A stretch of 59,770 nt of DNA from Mangrovicoccus algicola (GTDB lineage Bacteria; Pseudomonadota; Alphaproteobacteria; Rhodobacterales; Rhodobacteraceae): contig NZ_JACVXA010000032.1 in assembly GCF_014903745.1 (NCBI RefSeq), forward strand, positions 1 to 59,770. Reading direction: 5' to 3'. The notes under the pieces are model-generated. The model did not search any database, was not told the origin of the DNA, and saw only the letters and a program-made list of their open reading frames with translations. The position numbers and the translations under genes were made by a program. Of the stretch, positions 34,250-42,978 are shown one piece after another; within the stretch, counting starts at the first letter, position 1; every line of letters begins with the position of its first letter.

Positions 34250-35062
34250 CCCGTGCGGCGGTGGAACCTTGCGTGACCCAGGCCGCGCTGAGCCATCAGA
34301 TCCGCACCCTGGAGGACCGGCTGGGCGTTGTGCTGTTCCGCCGGGTGCCGCGCGGTCTGGTCTTGACCGACGAGGGCATGGCGCCGGCGCCGGTGGTGAC
34401 GGCGGCGCTGGACAGTATCGGCGACACGCTCGACCGGTTTTCCGGCGGACGTTTCCACGAGGCGCTTTACCTGGGCGTGGTCGGCACCTTCGCCATCGGC
34501 TGGCTGATCCCGCGGCTGGCGCAGTTTTAGGCGGCGCATCCGGAGGTCGATCTGCGCGTCTTCACCAACAAAAACCGCGTGACCATCACCGGTGACGGGC
34601 TGGACATGGCGCTGCGCTTCGGCGAGGGGTCCTGGCACGGGCTGGCCGCCTGCCGGATCATGGGCGCCCCCCTTGACGCCGATGTGCGCGCCCGCTTCTG
34701 CGGCCTTGCTGAGGGGCCCGGCGGATCTGGGGGGAATGCGCCTGCTGCGCTCCTATCGCGGGGCCGAATGGGACCGCTGGTTCGAGGCGGCGGGACTGCG
34801 CTGCCCCGCGCTGCGCGGCCCGGTCCCGGACAGTTCCGTCGTCCTGGCCGAGATGGCGGCGCAGGGGCTGGGCGTCGGCCTCCTGCCCGCGCGCATGTTT
34901 CGCGCCCGGGAAACGGGCGGCCGACTGGTGCGGCCCTTCGATCTGACGGTCGATCTGGGCAGCTATTGGCTGACCTGGCCGCAATCGCGCCCGGAAAGCC
35001 AGGTGATGCGCCGGTTCCGGCTGTGGCTGACGGAAACCGCACCGGCCTGCGACACGGCCTGA
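34250..35062 (+). pseudogene. Broken LysR family regulator (AmpR/GcvA-like)
   Basis: A LysR regulator missing its first 30 or so residues. It enters at the HTH (VTQAALSHQIRTLEDRLGVV), runs through VVGTFAIGWLIPRLAQF, meets an in-frame TAG at 34528, continues as AAHPEVDLRVFTNKNRVTIT, and shifts frame near 34700 to LLRSYRGAEWDRWFEAAGLR and the normal C-terminus ending at 35062. The 5' truncation coincides with the IS3 remnant. Three independent lesions make it a true pseudogene. Confidence 0.85.
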
Positions 35063-35204
35063 CCGGCGACGCAGGCGTCAAGTCATGGTCGCGGCCATCT
35101 CGGCCCCCGCAAGGTTCCTGCGTTTCTCTTCGACAGGCAGCCTTCGAGAGCGCACGGCGGTCAGGTTGGGGTCCTGCGGATCCCGGGCGGGCCGGTCCGC
35201 CCGG

Positions 35205-35275
35205 CATGCCGAAAATCCACAGTTTGAAATATTCTTTAACAAACCGTTTCATTTTATTGACTTCATCCGCCCGCG
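35205..35275 (+). promoter_or_regulatory. AT-rich promoter region of the TonB-receptor operon
   Basis: An AT-rich patch (TTGAAATATTCTTTAACAAA and following bases to about 35262) stands out in GC-rich surroundings, about 100-140 bases before the receptor ATG. An iron-responsive site (Irr, RirA or Fur) would be expected here, but I could not match a known consensus. The rest of 35063-35362 holds no gene. Confidence 0.4.
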
Positions 35276-35362
35276 GCAGCACGAACACCGCCGTTCCCGC
35301 GGAATTGCGGGCGAGTGCTAGCCCCTCCGCCAGCCCGGAAACATCTGGGTCGAGGGACCTCC

Positions 35363-37654
35363 ATGATACAATCACATTCACTGAACGCAGCGCTGCGCGC
35401 GACTGCGGCGGCCCTTCTCGTCTTGCCAATGGCCGGGGCCGCCTTCGGCCAGGAGGCACCGCTTCGGCAGGAGGCGGAGACCGAGGAGGCCGATCCGACC
35501 AAACCGCTCCTGCTGGAGCCCATTACGGTCTATGCCGAACGTCGGGAGGCCGCCGCGAACGATGTCGCGGCCTCGGTCGTGGTGATCCCCGGCGAAGAGA
35601 TCGACGATCGCGGGCTCGACGACATGCACGAGCTGATGCGCTATACGCCGGGCGTGACGGTGCCGCGCCAGACCACCTCGACGGATCCGTTTTCCAGCTT
35701 CGGGGGGTTCAACATTCGCGGGGTGGGCGGCAACCGCGTGCAGATGGTCGTCGACGGATCGCGCGTGGCCGAACGGATCACCGACGGCACGCGCGACTAT
35801 GTCGACCTGAACTTCACCAAGCAGGTCGAGGTCGTGAAAGGGCCGGCATCGGTGCTGTGGGGATCCGATGCGCTCGGCGGCGTCGTGGCGATCCAGACAT
35901 TGGATCCCGCCGACATCCTCCGGGGGCGCGACCGCGGCGGGTTCGTCCGCGCCGAATATGACGGGCTCGACAAGGGCACCGGTGTCTCGGCCGCCTTCGC
36001 GCAGCAATTCGGTCCGGGCTGGGCGGTGATGCTGGGCCTGTCGCGCCGCGCCGCGAGCGAGGTCGACCTGTCGAATGCCCGCGATGACGGCGGCATCTAT
36101 GGCTGCCCGCGAGATGTCGAGGCCGGAGCGACGCCCTGCGGCGAACTGAACCCGATGGACACGATCACGGACCGCGTGCTCGCCAAGGCGGTCTGGACCC
36201 CGGTTGCGGAGCACCGGCTCGAATTCTCCATCGACATGCTGAAGCGCAATACGGAGGTGCAGTACAATAACGGCCTCGGTGCGGTTCTGTCGTCCTTCAC
36301 CGGCGCGCCGACCGGCGAGACGCTGCTGAGCCATGACCGGGAGCTGGATCTGGACCGCACGCGTTATGCGGTGGAGCACACCTGGACGCCGGGCCTGGTC
36401 TGGCTGGACACGCTGCGCACCACGCTGGCCTATACGCCGCATAAATATGATCGCACCGGCCTGCGTGACCGGACCCTGGCCTCCGGCGCTCGGGAACTCA
36501 CCCGCGACAGCCTGACCTATCAGGAGAAGTTCTACGAACTCGACATCCAGGCGACATCGCGCTTCGATCTTGCGGGGATCGGGCACGAGGTCACATGGGG
36601 GTTCGATGGCGATTTCACCAAGACCGACTACGAGCGCCTCGACGTCACGCGCAACCTGACGACCGGCACCGTGACCCGTTCGCCGGCGGGCGGGTTCAAC
36701 TTCGCCAATGCCGACACCACCCGTGCCGACCTCTACCTGCAGGACCGCATGTCGTTCCTGGGCGGGTCGCTCGAGGTGACCCCGGGTGTGCGCTATGCGA
36801 CCTACAAGCTCGATCCGCGTCCGGATTCGGACTATGCCGAGATCGAGGGGGCCGAACCAAGAGTGAAGAAGAGCGAGGAGGTGCTGGTCAGCCTCGGCGC
36901 GCTCTACCGCTTCGGCGGTGGCTGGCAGGTCTGGGGGCATTACGGCGAAGGCTTCAAGATGCCGACGGCACAGCAATACTACACCTCGCTGCCGTCCTTC
37001 GACCTGATCCCGGCCCCCGACCTGAAACCGGAATCGGTCAAGAGCATCGAGATCGGCCTGCGGCACGAGGCCCCGCGCCACGCCTTCGGCATCACGGCAT
37101 TCGACGCCAAATACGAGGACTTCATCCAGAACTTCTGGCAGATTCCGGAAACCGGGCAAATCACCTATCGCAACCTCTCCAAGGTCCATATCTGGGGGGT
37201 GGAATTCGACGGACAGGTCGCGCTGACCGACAGGCTGCGCCTGACCGGGGCGGCCACCTGGCAGGAGGGCAGCCAGAAGGCCGACGCGGACAGCAAGTCG
37301 GTTCCGCATACCCTGCCGCCGCTGACCGCGACCGCCGGTCTGTCCTGGGCCGCGACCGATGCGCTGACGCTCGACCTGGTGGGCATCTTCGCCGATGACG
37401 TCACCCGCACGGAAAGCGAGGACCGGTTCGAACCTGACGGCTATGCGCTGTTCGACGTGTTCGCCATCTGGCAGGTGACGCGCAATGCCACGCTGAACCT
37501 GGGGGTGAAGAACCTCTTCGACAAGCGCTACTTCGAGGCGAATGCGGCCACCTACGGTCGGACGGCCTCGAGCGCGGTCGCGGCGGCGAACCCGATCGAG
37601 CTGCAGACCGGGCCGGGCCGGGTCTTCACGGCCTCGCTGCAGATGGAGTTCTGA
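35363..37654 (+). CDS. TonB-dependent outer-membrane receptor, hemoglobin/hemin-type
   Basis: A 763-residue outer-membrane receptor. Signal peptide to about residue 30, TonB box near EPITVYA (52-58), plug domain about 60-180 (FNIRGVGGNRVQMVVDGSRV, then VVKGPASVLWGSDALGGVVA), and a beta-barrel ending in the aromatic C-terminus ASLQMEF. The FRAP/NPNL block typical of heme receptors appears in altered form as FKMPTAQQYY followed by PAPDLKPESVKSIEIGLRH. The downstream HmuS/ChuX-like and ChaN-like genes strengthen the heme assignment. Energy comes from TonB-ExbBD encoded elsewhere. Confidence 0.9.
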   Translation: MIQSHSLNAALRATAAALLVLPMAGAAFGQEAPLRQEAETEEADPTKPLLLEPITVYAERREAAANDVAASVVVIPGEEIDDRGLDDMHELMRYTPGVTVPRQTTSTDPFSSFGGFNIRGVGGNRVQMVVDGSRVAERITDGTRDYVDLNFTKQVEVVKGPASVLWGSDALGGVVAIQTLDPADILRGRDRGGFVRAEYDGLDKGTGVSAAFAQQFGPGWAVMLGLSRRAASEVDLSNARDDGGIYGCPRDVEAGATPCGELNPMDTITDRVLAKAVWTPVAEHRLEFSIDMLKRNTEVQYNNGLGAVLSSFTGAPTGETLLSHDRELDLDRTRYAVEHTWTPGLVWLDTLRTTLAYTPHKYDRTGLRDRTLASGARELTRDSLTYQEKFYELDIQATSRFDLAGIGHEVTWGFDGDFTKTDYERLDVTRNLTTGTVTRSPAGGFNFANADTTRADLYLQDRMSFLGGSLEVTPGVRYATYKLDPRPDSDYAEIEGAEPRVKKSEEVLVSLGALYRFGGGWQVWGHYGEGFKMPTAQQYYTSLPSFDLIPAPDLKPESVKSIEIGLRHEAPRHAFGITAFDAKYEDFIQNFWQIPETGQITYRNLSKVHIWGVEFDGQVALTDRLRLTGAATWQEGSQKADADSKSVPHTLPPLTATAGLSWAATDALTLDLVGIFADDVTRTESEDRFEPDGYALFDVFAIWQVTRNATLNLGVKNLFDKRYFEANAATYGRTASSAVAAANPIELQTGPGRVFTASLQMEF

Positions 37655-37655
37655 G

Positions 37656-39386
37656 ATGGCGGAGCCCGGCACCTCTGCCGCCAGGCTGCGCGTCCTTCTC
37701 GGCCGGGCGGGCCGCCTGGCCCGGATCGCGGCCTCCGGACCGGGCGCGTGGAAGGGCTGGATCCTGTATCTGGCGGTGCTGGGCCTCAGCTTTGTCGGTG
37801 TCTGGGTTTCCGTCCGCCTGATCGCCTGGAACAAGGCCTTCTACGATGCGCTCGGCGCGATGGATGCCGGCGCCGCGCTGCGTCAGGTCGGCGTCTTCTT
37901 CGCGCTCGTCTCTCTCTCGGCGGCCAGCTGGCTGGCGGGGGACTGGCTGCGCAAGCGGCTGCTGATCCTGTGGCGTGCGCGGCTGACGTCGCGCGCGCTG
38001 GACCTGTGGCTCGACGGGCGCGGCTACTGGCTGCTGCGCCCGGGTTTCTCCGCGCAGGCGGTCGAGAACCCCGACCAGCGCGTCGCCGAGGATTGCCGTC
38101 TCTATGTCCAGAACCTGCTGACGCTGACGCTGGATCTGGTTTCCGAAATCGTCGGGCTGGTCTCCTACATTGCCGTTCTGTGGTCGGTTTCGACCTTCGC
38201 GCTGTCGCTGGGCGGCCTCGGCCTCGACGCCGAGATCCCGCGCTACATGTTCTGGCTGGCGCCGGTCTATGTGCTGATCGCCTCGCTGGTCACCCATCTT
38301 CTGGGCCGGCCGCTGAACCGCACCTATTTCGAACGCGAGAAGGTCGAGGCCGATTTCCGCCACGCGCTGGTGCAGCTGCGCGACCGTGCCGACATCGTGG
38401 CCCAGGCCGGCGGAGAGCGCGCCGAACGGCACAGGCTCGACAGGCGCTTTGCCGCGGTGGCGGGCAACTGGCGGCGGGTGATGCGGCGGGAACTGGTGCT
38501 GGGGCTGTTCGAACGGCCCTATTTCCAGACCGTCCTGCGGCTGCCGACCTTCTTCGCGCTGCCGATGTATTTCGCGGGCGCCGTCACGCTGGGCGGGCTG
38601 ATGCAGGTCGCCTCGGCCTTCTCCAGCGTCACCACGACGCTGTCGTGGTTCATCTTCAAGTACAAGCAGCTGGCCGAATTCGTCGCGGTCTGCGAACGGC
38701 TCGACGGGCTGATGCAGGCGGCAGGCCATCCCGCGCCCGACCCGGATGTGCCGCAGGCGATCCGGACCGAAACGGGCGGAGGCCGCGGCCTGGACGTCAG
38801 CGGCCTGCATCTGGCCACGCCCGGCGGCACCTGGCTGGAGCCGGTCCCGGATCTGTCGCTGGCATCCGGGCAGACGATGCTCGTCGTCGGTGCCTCGGGG
38901 CAGGGCAAGACCACGTTCCTGTCGGCGCTTGCCGGTCTGTGGCCCTTCGGCACGGGCACGATCCGCCGCCCTGCTGTCGCCCCGGTGGTCCTGCCCGCAG
39001 GGGCGCCGGTGCTTGGCGAATGCCTGCTATCCGCCGCCTGCTATCCCGCCAGGCCCGAGACGCTGGAGCGCGCGCGCGTGCTCGCGGTGATCGAGAGGAT
39101 CGGCCTCGGGCACCGTCTGCAGGGCGCGGGGCTTGCAGGTCTGTCCATGGGCGAAAGGCAGCGGCTGGGCCTCGCCCGCGCGGTGCTGAACCGCCCCGAC
39201 TGGTTGCTGATGGACGAGGCGACCTCGGCCCTCGACCCCGCGAGCGAGGCCGATCTGCTGGCCTGGCTGCGCGCCGAACTTGCCGGCACGACGCTCGTCG
39301 TCGTTGCCCATCGCCCCCCTGTCGGGCTGAGCGTCGATCAGGTGATCACGCTCGGACTCCCGGACCTCGAAAGGACACTAGCATGA
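37656..39386 (+). CDS. Fused ABC transporter, SbmA/YddA/Rv1819c-like
   Basis: A 576-residue membrane protein with an N-terminal domain of about six helices and a C-terminal ATPase. The membrane domain (about residues 25-370) resembles the SbmA/BacA-like fold (WNKAFYDALGAMDAGAALRQ, later NPDQRVAEDCRLYVQNLLTLT). The ATPase has Walker A GASGQGKTT (about 412), signature LSMGERQRLGLARA (about 495) and Walker B WLLMDEATSALDP (about 517). Relatives of this class import peptides or cobalamin despite an exporter-like fold (Rv1819c). It starts one base after the receptor stop, so it may carry the receptor's ligand across the inner membrane. Inference. Confidence 0.87.
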   Translation: MAEPGTSAARLRVLLGRAGRLARIAASGPGAWKGWILYLAVLGLSFVGVWVSVRLIAWNKAFYDALGAMDAGAALRQVGVFFALVSLSAASWLAGDWLRKRLLILWRARLTSRALDLWLDGRGYWLLRPGFSAQAVENPDQRVAEDCRLYVQNLLTLTLDLVSEIVGLVSYIAVLWSVSTFALSLGGLGLDAEIPRYMFWLAPVYVLIASLVTHLLGRPLNRTYFEREKVEADFRHALVQLRDRADIVAQAGGERAERHRLDRRFAAVAGNWRRVMRRELVLGLFERPYFQTVLRLPTFFALPMYFAGAVTLGGLMQVASAFSSVTTTLSWFIFKYKQLAEFVAVCERLDGLMQAAGHPAPDPDVPQAIRTETGGGRGLDVSGLHLATPGGTWLEPVPDLSLASGQTMLVVGASGQGKTTFLSALAGLWPFGTGTIRRPAVAPVVLPAGAPVLGECLLSAACYPARPETLERARVLAVIERIGLGHRLQGAGLAGLSMGERQRLGLARAVLNRPDWLLMDEATSALDPASEADLLAWLRAELAGTTLVVVAHRPPVGLSVDQVITLGLPDLERTLA

Positions 39387-40093
39387 CCGATCCGACGAAC
39401 GCCGCTCTCCGCGCCCGGCTGGACATTCCGCTGGACGAGCTTCTGGACCGTCTGCCGCGGCTGGGCCGCGCCATGGTCATTGCCCGCAGCCCCTCGATGC
39501 TGCTTGAACGCCTGGGCACGATCGAGACGGCTCGGATCGAGGGAAGTGCGCTGATCCTGGCCGGGGCCGATCACGACGCCCGGATCGAGACCGCGCGCGT
39601 GGCCGAGCTGGTCGCGGACCGCACCACGCGGATGGGCGACAGGGTGCTGCCCCGCATCGAGCTGCGCGACGCCGCGGACCAGCTGACGGCCTCCATTGTC
39701 GGGATGGAAGGGCTGGAAGGGTTCGACGCCGCGCTGGCCGGGCTGCCGGAGACCGGGCTGCCTCCGCTGCAGCGCGATCCGCCGCAGGAGGGCGGTGCCG
39801 CGCCCGAACTGGCCGAGGATGATCCGGTCCTCGCGCTTCTGACCCCGCTGCGCGAGGCAGGGGCGGAGGTGGCGATCACGCTGGACGTGCCCGGAATGAC
39901 CCAGGGCTGGGCCGGGCAGCTGCCGGAATTCCGGCCGATGATGGGCTGGTTCAACATCATCTCCCGTACCTTTCACCTGCATGTCGAGGCGGGGGCGGTC
40001 ACCGCCTGGCAGGCGGAACCGGGTCGGCGCGTTGCGCTGGGGCGGGACGGTCGGCCGACCGGACTGGTGGTGGTTTCGGATGCGCTGGCATGA
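39383..40093 (+). CDS. HmuS/ChuX-like heme-utilisation protein
   Basis: A 236-residue cytoplasmic protein overlapping the ABC gene by four bases. The pattern LLDRLPRLGRAMVIARSPSM, then ERLGTIETARIEG and IELRDAADQLTASIVGMEGL, resembles one repeat of HmuS/HemS or the ChuX/HutX fold that carries or degrades heme. Full HmuS has two repeats in about 350 residues, so this is a shorter form. A heme-ligand histidine is not obvious from the linear sequence. Its location between an ABC transporter and a ChaN-like gene supports heme trafficking. Confidence 0.65.
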   Translation: MTDPTNAALRARLDIPLDELLDRLPRLGRAMVIARSPSMLLERLGTIETARIEGSALILAGADHDARIETARVAELVADRTTRMGDRVLPRIELRDAADQLTASIVGMEGLEGFDAALAGLPETGLPPLQRDPPQEGGAAPELAEDDPVLALLTPLREAGAEVAITLDVPGMTQGWAGQLPEFRPMMGWFNIISRTFHLHVEAGAVTAWQAEPGRRVALGRDGRPTGLVVVSDALA

Positions 40094-40881
40094 GCCGCTG
40101 GCGGGACGCGGCAGGGCAGGGGAGGGCCCATGCGGAGGTGATCGACGATCTTGCCGCGGCGCGGGTCGTGCTGCTGGGCGAACGGCATGACCGGGCCGAT
40201 CACCACCGCTGGCAGCTGCATGTCGCCGCCGGGCTGGCCGCGCGCCGCCCGGTCGTCATGGGTTTCGAGATGTTCCCCGCCTCCGCCGATCCGGTCCTTG
40301 CCGACTGGGTCGCGGGCAGCCTGGGGGAGGAGGCCTTTCTCGAACGGGTCGGATGGGGCGATTGCTGGGGCTTTCCGGCAGAGCTGTACCTGCCGATCTT
40401 CCGGTTCTGCCGGGAGATGGGGATCGGGATGCGGGGGCTCAACGTTCCGCGCGGTCTCGTGCGTGCCGTGGGCGCGGGCGGCTGGGAGGCCGTCCCCGAG
40501 AGCGACCGCGACGGGCTGAGCCCTGCAGGGCCGTCGCCGCCGGCCTATCGCCGTTTCATCTTCGAGCTGACCGGCGGCGCGCGTCCCGATCGCGCCGCGA
40601 CCAGCGCGGAGGATCCGGCCTTCAACCGCTTCCTGCGCGCGCAGGAGGTCTGGGACCGCGCCTTCGCCACCCGCATCGCCGCCGCTGCCGCGCTGCCGGG
40701 CGGGCCGCTGGTGATCGGCATCATCGGCATGGGGCATCTGCAATATGGAGGCGGCGTGTCCTGGCAGCTGCGGGATCTGGGCATGTCATCGGTAAAGGTT
40801 GCCATCCCGGAGGAAGAGGCCGTCTCGCCGGATCCCGACCGCTGTGATTGGAGCTGGACATCGCTCCCTGTCCCTGACTGA
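40090..40881 (+). CDS. ChaN-like (heme-binding/iron-regulated) protein
   Basis: A 263-residue protein of the ChaN family. The family entry motif VVLLGERHDRADHHRWQLHV (about residues 26-45) is intact, as is VMGFEMFP and the late GIIGMGHLQYGGGVSWQLRD. ChaN binds stacked heme dimers in Campylobacter and is usually a lipoprotein. Here no signal peptide or lipobox is seen, so it may be cytoplasmic. Coupled to the HmuS-like gene by an ATGA overlap. Last gene of the TonB-receptor operon; an IS5 element begins 36 bases later. Confidence 0.82.
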   Translation: MSRWRDAAGQGRAHAEVIDDLAAARVVLLGERHDRADHHRWQLHVAAGLAARRPVVMGFEMFPASADPVLADWVAGSLGEEAFLERVGWGDCWGFPAELYLPIFRFCREMGIGMRGLNVPRGLVRAVGAGGWEAVPESDRDGLSPAGPSPPAYRRFIFELTGGARPDRAATSAEDPAFNRFLRAQEVWDRAFATRIAAAAALPGGPLVIGIIGMGHLQYGGGVSWQLRDLGMSSVKVAIPEEEAVSPDPDRCDWSWTSLPVPD

Positions 40882-40917
40882 CGAGGCGTCCCGAGACGAC
40901 GGACGAGGGTGATGCGA

Positions 40918-42003
40918 GGCCTTGTTGCACAAATCGTGCGAGGGATTCAGTTCATGAATCCAGCATGATAGCCGGTAGGCATGAGCAGTTGGGCCCCTAC
41001 GAAGCACAAGACCACGAATTTGTCGGCTTACAATGACGCGTTGAAGCGGCGTGGATCGCTGACGATCTGGTTTGATCCAGACATGACGTGGCGAGCCCCA
41101 CCGACTGGCAAACGCGGCCGATTGCCGAGCTTCAGCGACGCAGCGATCCAGACGTGCCTGACGATGAAGGTGCTGTTTGGCATGCCGTTGCGGCAAATGA
41201 CGGGGTTCGTGCAAAGCCTTCTGAAGCTGGTCGGCTTGGATTGGCTGGTGCCGGATTTCAGTACCCTGTGTCGCCGCCAACGAACGCTGAATGTGGCGAT
41301 CCCGTACCGTGGCGGAGCGGGCCCGTTGAACCTGCTGATCGACAGCACAGGGATCAAAGCCGAGGGCGAAGGCGAGCGGAATGCCCGCAAACATGGTGGC
41401 TCCAAGCGGCGCGCTCGCCATTGTCCTCGGACCAATGGCGGACATGGCTCGCTGCGCAAGATACACATCGGAGTTGACGAGGAAACGCTGGAAGTCCGGG
41501 CTGTCGAGGTCACCGGCAGCAACATCGGCGATGCACCCATATTGCCCGAACTTCCGGACCAGATTGCGGCTGATGAGCAGATCGGTTCCGTGACCGCCGA
41601 TGGCGCCTGCGATACGCGCAAATGTCATGAAGCGATCGCCGCTCGCGGTGCCGCCGCAATCATCCCGCCACGCAAGAACGCCAAGCCCTGGAACCCGACG
41701 AGCCCCGGTGCCATCGCGCGCAACGAAGCTCTGCGCGCCTCGAAGCACCTCGGCCGAGCCATCTGGCGACGATCGAGCGGCGACCATCGCCGGAGCCGGG
41801 TCGAAAGCAAGATGAATTGCATCACGCTGCTTGGTCAGTCACTGATGGCTCGAGACTTCGACCGCCAGGTCGCGGAGCTGCAAGTTCGCATCGCCGTGCT
41901 AAATGGCTACACCGCGCTCGGCATACCCGTCACTGTGGCCGTAGGATAAGTCCGTCCGGGGAAAGGGGAACCGCGCTCAGCCCCCGATTTGTGCAAGAAG
42001 GCC
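40918..42003 (+). mobile_element. Complete IS5-family insertion sequence with terminal inverted repeats
   Basis: The ends are GGCCTTGTTGCACAAATCG (40918-40936) and its inverted partner at 41985-42003, matching at 18 of 19 positions. The element is 1086 bp with one transposase gene. No clear target duplication is visible in the bases outside the repeats (GCGA left, AATG right). Confidence 0.88.
40981..41949 (+). CDS. IS5-family transposase
   Basis: A 322-residue DDE transposase. Catalytic residues are Asp121 (LLIDSTGIKAEGEGE), Asp207 (SVTADGACDTRKCHEAI) and Glu275 (HRRSRVESKMN). Compared with the usual KHGGSKRR-VWRKIHxG run, this copy has about a dozen extra residues (about 145-157, RHCPRTNGGHGS), an in-frame insertion that may or may not impair activity. 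It lies within the inverted repeats at 40918 and 42003. Confidence 0.92.
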   Translation: MSSWAPTKHKTTNLSAYNDALKRRGSLTIWFDPDMTWRAPPTGKRGRLPSFSDAAIQTCLTMKVLFGMPLRQMTGFVQSLLKLVGLDWLVPDFSTLCRRQRTLNVAIPYRGGAGPLNLLIDSTGIKAEGEGERNARKHGGSKRRARHCPRTNGGHGSLRKIHIGVDEETLEVRAVEVTGSNIGDAPILPELPDQIAADEQIGSVTADGACDTRKCHEAIAARGAAAIIPPRKNAKPWNPTSPGAIARNEALRASKHLGRAIWRRSSGDHRRSRVESKMNCITLLGQSLMARDFDRQVAELQVRIAVLNGYTALGIPVTVAVG

Positions 42004-42149
42004 AATGACGGATGAATTCAAAACCTGCCTGACACTTGCCGTGGAACCGTCTGCCGGTCTTCCAAGCTCGAGCTGATGAACGACATCCGCTGGAAAGGCA
42101 TTCTTGCCCGCATAGGAAATGGCCTGCTGGCGCGGGGGGAGATGCCATC

Positions 42150-42845
42150 TTACTGAATGTCGCTGCCGATGCTTTGCGACAACCGGTCCGGATCGAGAAT
42201 GTCCACCGTGCCATATCCGCGCTTGACGAGCCTGTCCTTCTCCATGCGTGCCAGTGCGCTGGCAGCTGAGCGGAGCGAAACATTGGCAATCGACGCAATG
42301 TCGGGCTGGGTGGCTTCGATGCGTGGCGATGGCTCGGTTTGTCGAAGGTAGAGGATGAACAGCGCGGTGGCCACACGGCGGTCGGGCGAGGGGTCGCGCA
42401 TCATCGCGACGGCATCTGCCATTGCTTCGTAATTTCCGCACATCAGCCTGGCGAAGTATTCCCAATAGTCCGGGGCCATGCTGCAAATTTTCCTGACCTG
42501 CGCCGCGGGAACGTATAGCAGATCGCAATCGGTGCGCGCCTGTATGTGGAAACGACGAGGGCGCGTGGTGAAGATCTCCAGCGCACCGAACCACCAGCCG
42601 CGCCGGGCCAGGTAGATCAGTCCGGACACGCCGGGAGCATCGGCGATGCTGACCTCGACGATTCCCTCGGTCAGGCCATAAAGCCCGCGGGCATCTTCCC
42701 CCAGCAGATACAGGGGCTGGCCGGCCTCGGCGCGACGCATCTCCGCGCGGCACAGAACCTCGTTCCGGAAACCGGCCGGCATCGCGGCCAGCCATCCCAT
42801 CGGCGTAGTCTTGACCATCGCCACTTTTCTTACCCAATAGTGCAT
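42150..42845 (-). CDS. Crp/Fnr family transcriptional regulator
   Basis: A 231-residue regulator. A cyclic-nucleotide-binding-like beta domain covers about residues 20-130 (RRAEAGQPLYLLGEDARGLYG, FHIQARTDCDLLYVPAAQ), a linker helix follows, and the C-terminal winged HTH is TQPDIASIANVSLRSAASAL then ARMEKDRLVKRGY. No cysteine set for an Fnr iron-sulfur cluster is present. An internal ATG at 42818 is an equally good start; neither has a strong ribosome-binding site. It is divergent from the two DUF1254 genes and probably controls them. Confidence 0.9.
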   Translation of the reverse strand: MHYWVRKVAMVKTTPMGWLAAMPAGFRNEVLCRAEMRRAEAGQPLYLLGEDARGLYGLTEGIVEVSIADAPGVSGLIYLARRGWWFGALEIFTTRPRRFHIQARTDCDLLYVPAAQVRKICSMAPDYWEYFARLMCGNYEAMADAVAMMRDPSPDRRVATALFILYLRQTEPSPRIEATQPDIASIANVSLRSAASALARMEKDRLVKRGYGTVDILDPDRLSQSIGSDIQ

Positions 42846-42978
42846 CAGTGCATTTTATTTGTAGCAGGCCTTGAGTAACCTGTCGCCGGAAAACAGAATT
42901 TTTGCGGGAGGTTTCCTTGTCCCGCGAAAGGCGATCACTCAAGGCGGTGAAGTTGCACCGCCAATCGGAGGCCCGGGA

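Noticed and set aside
35378-37834. An 818-codon minus-strand frame opposite the TonB receptor
   Set aside because: Same artefact: antisense to a clear receptor, low-complexity composition, no recognisable family.
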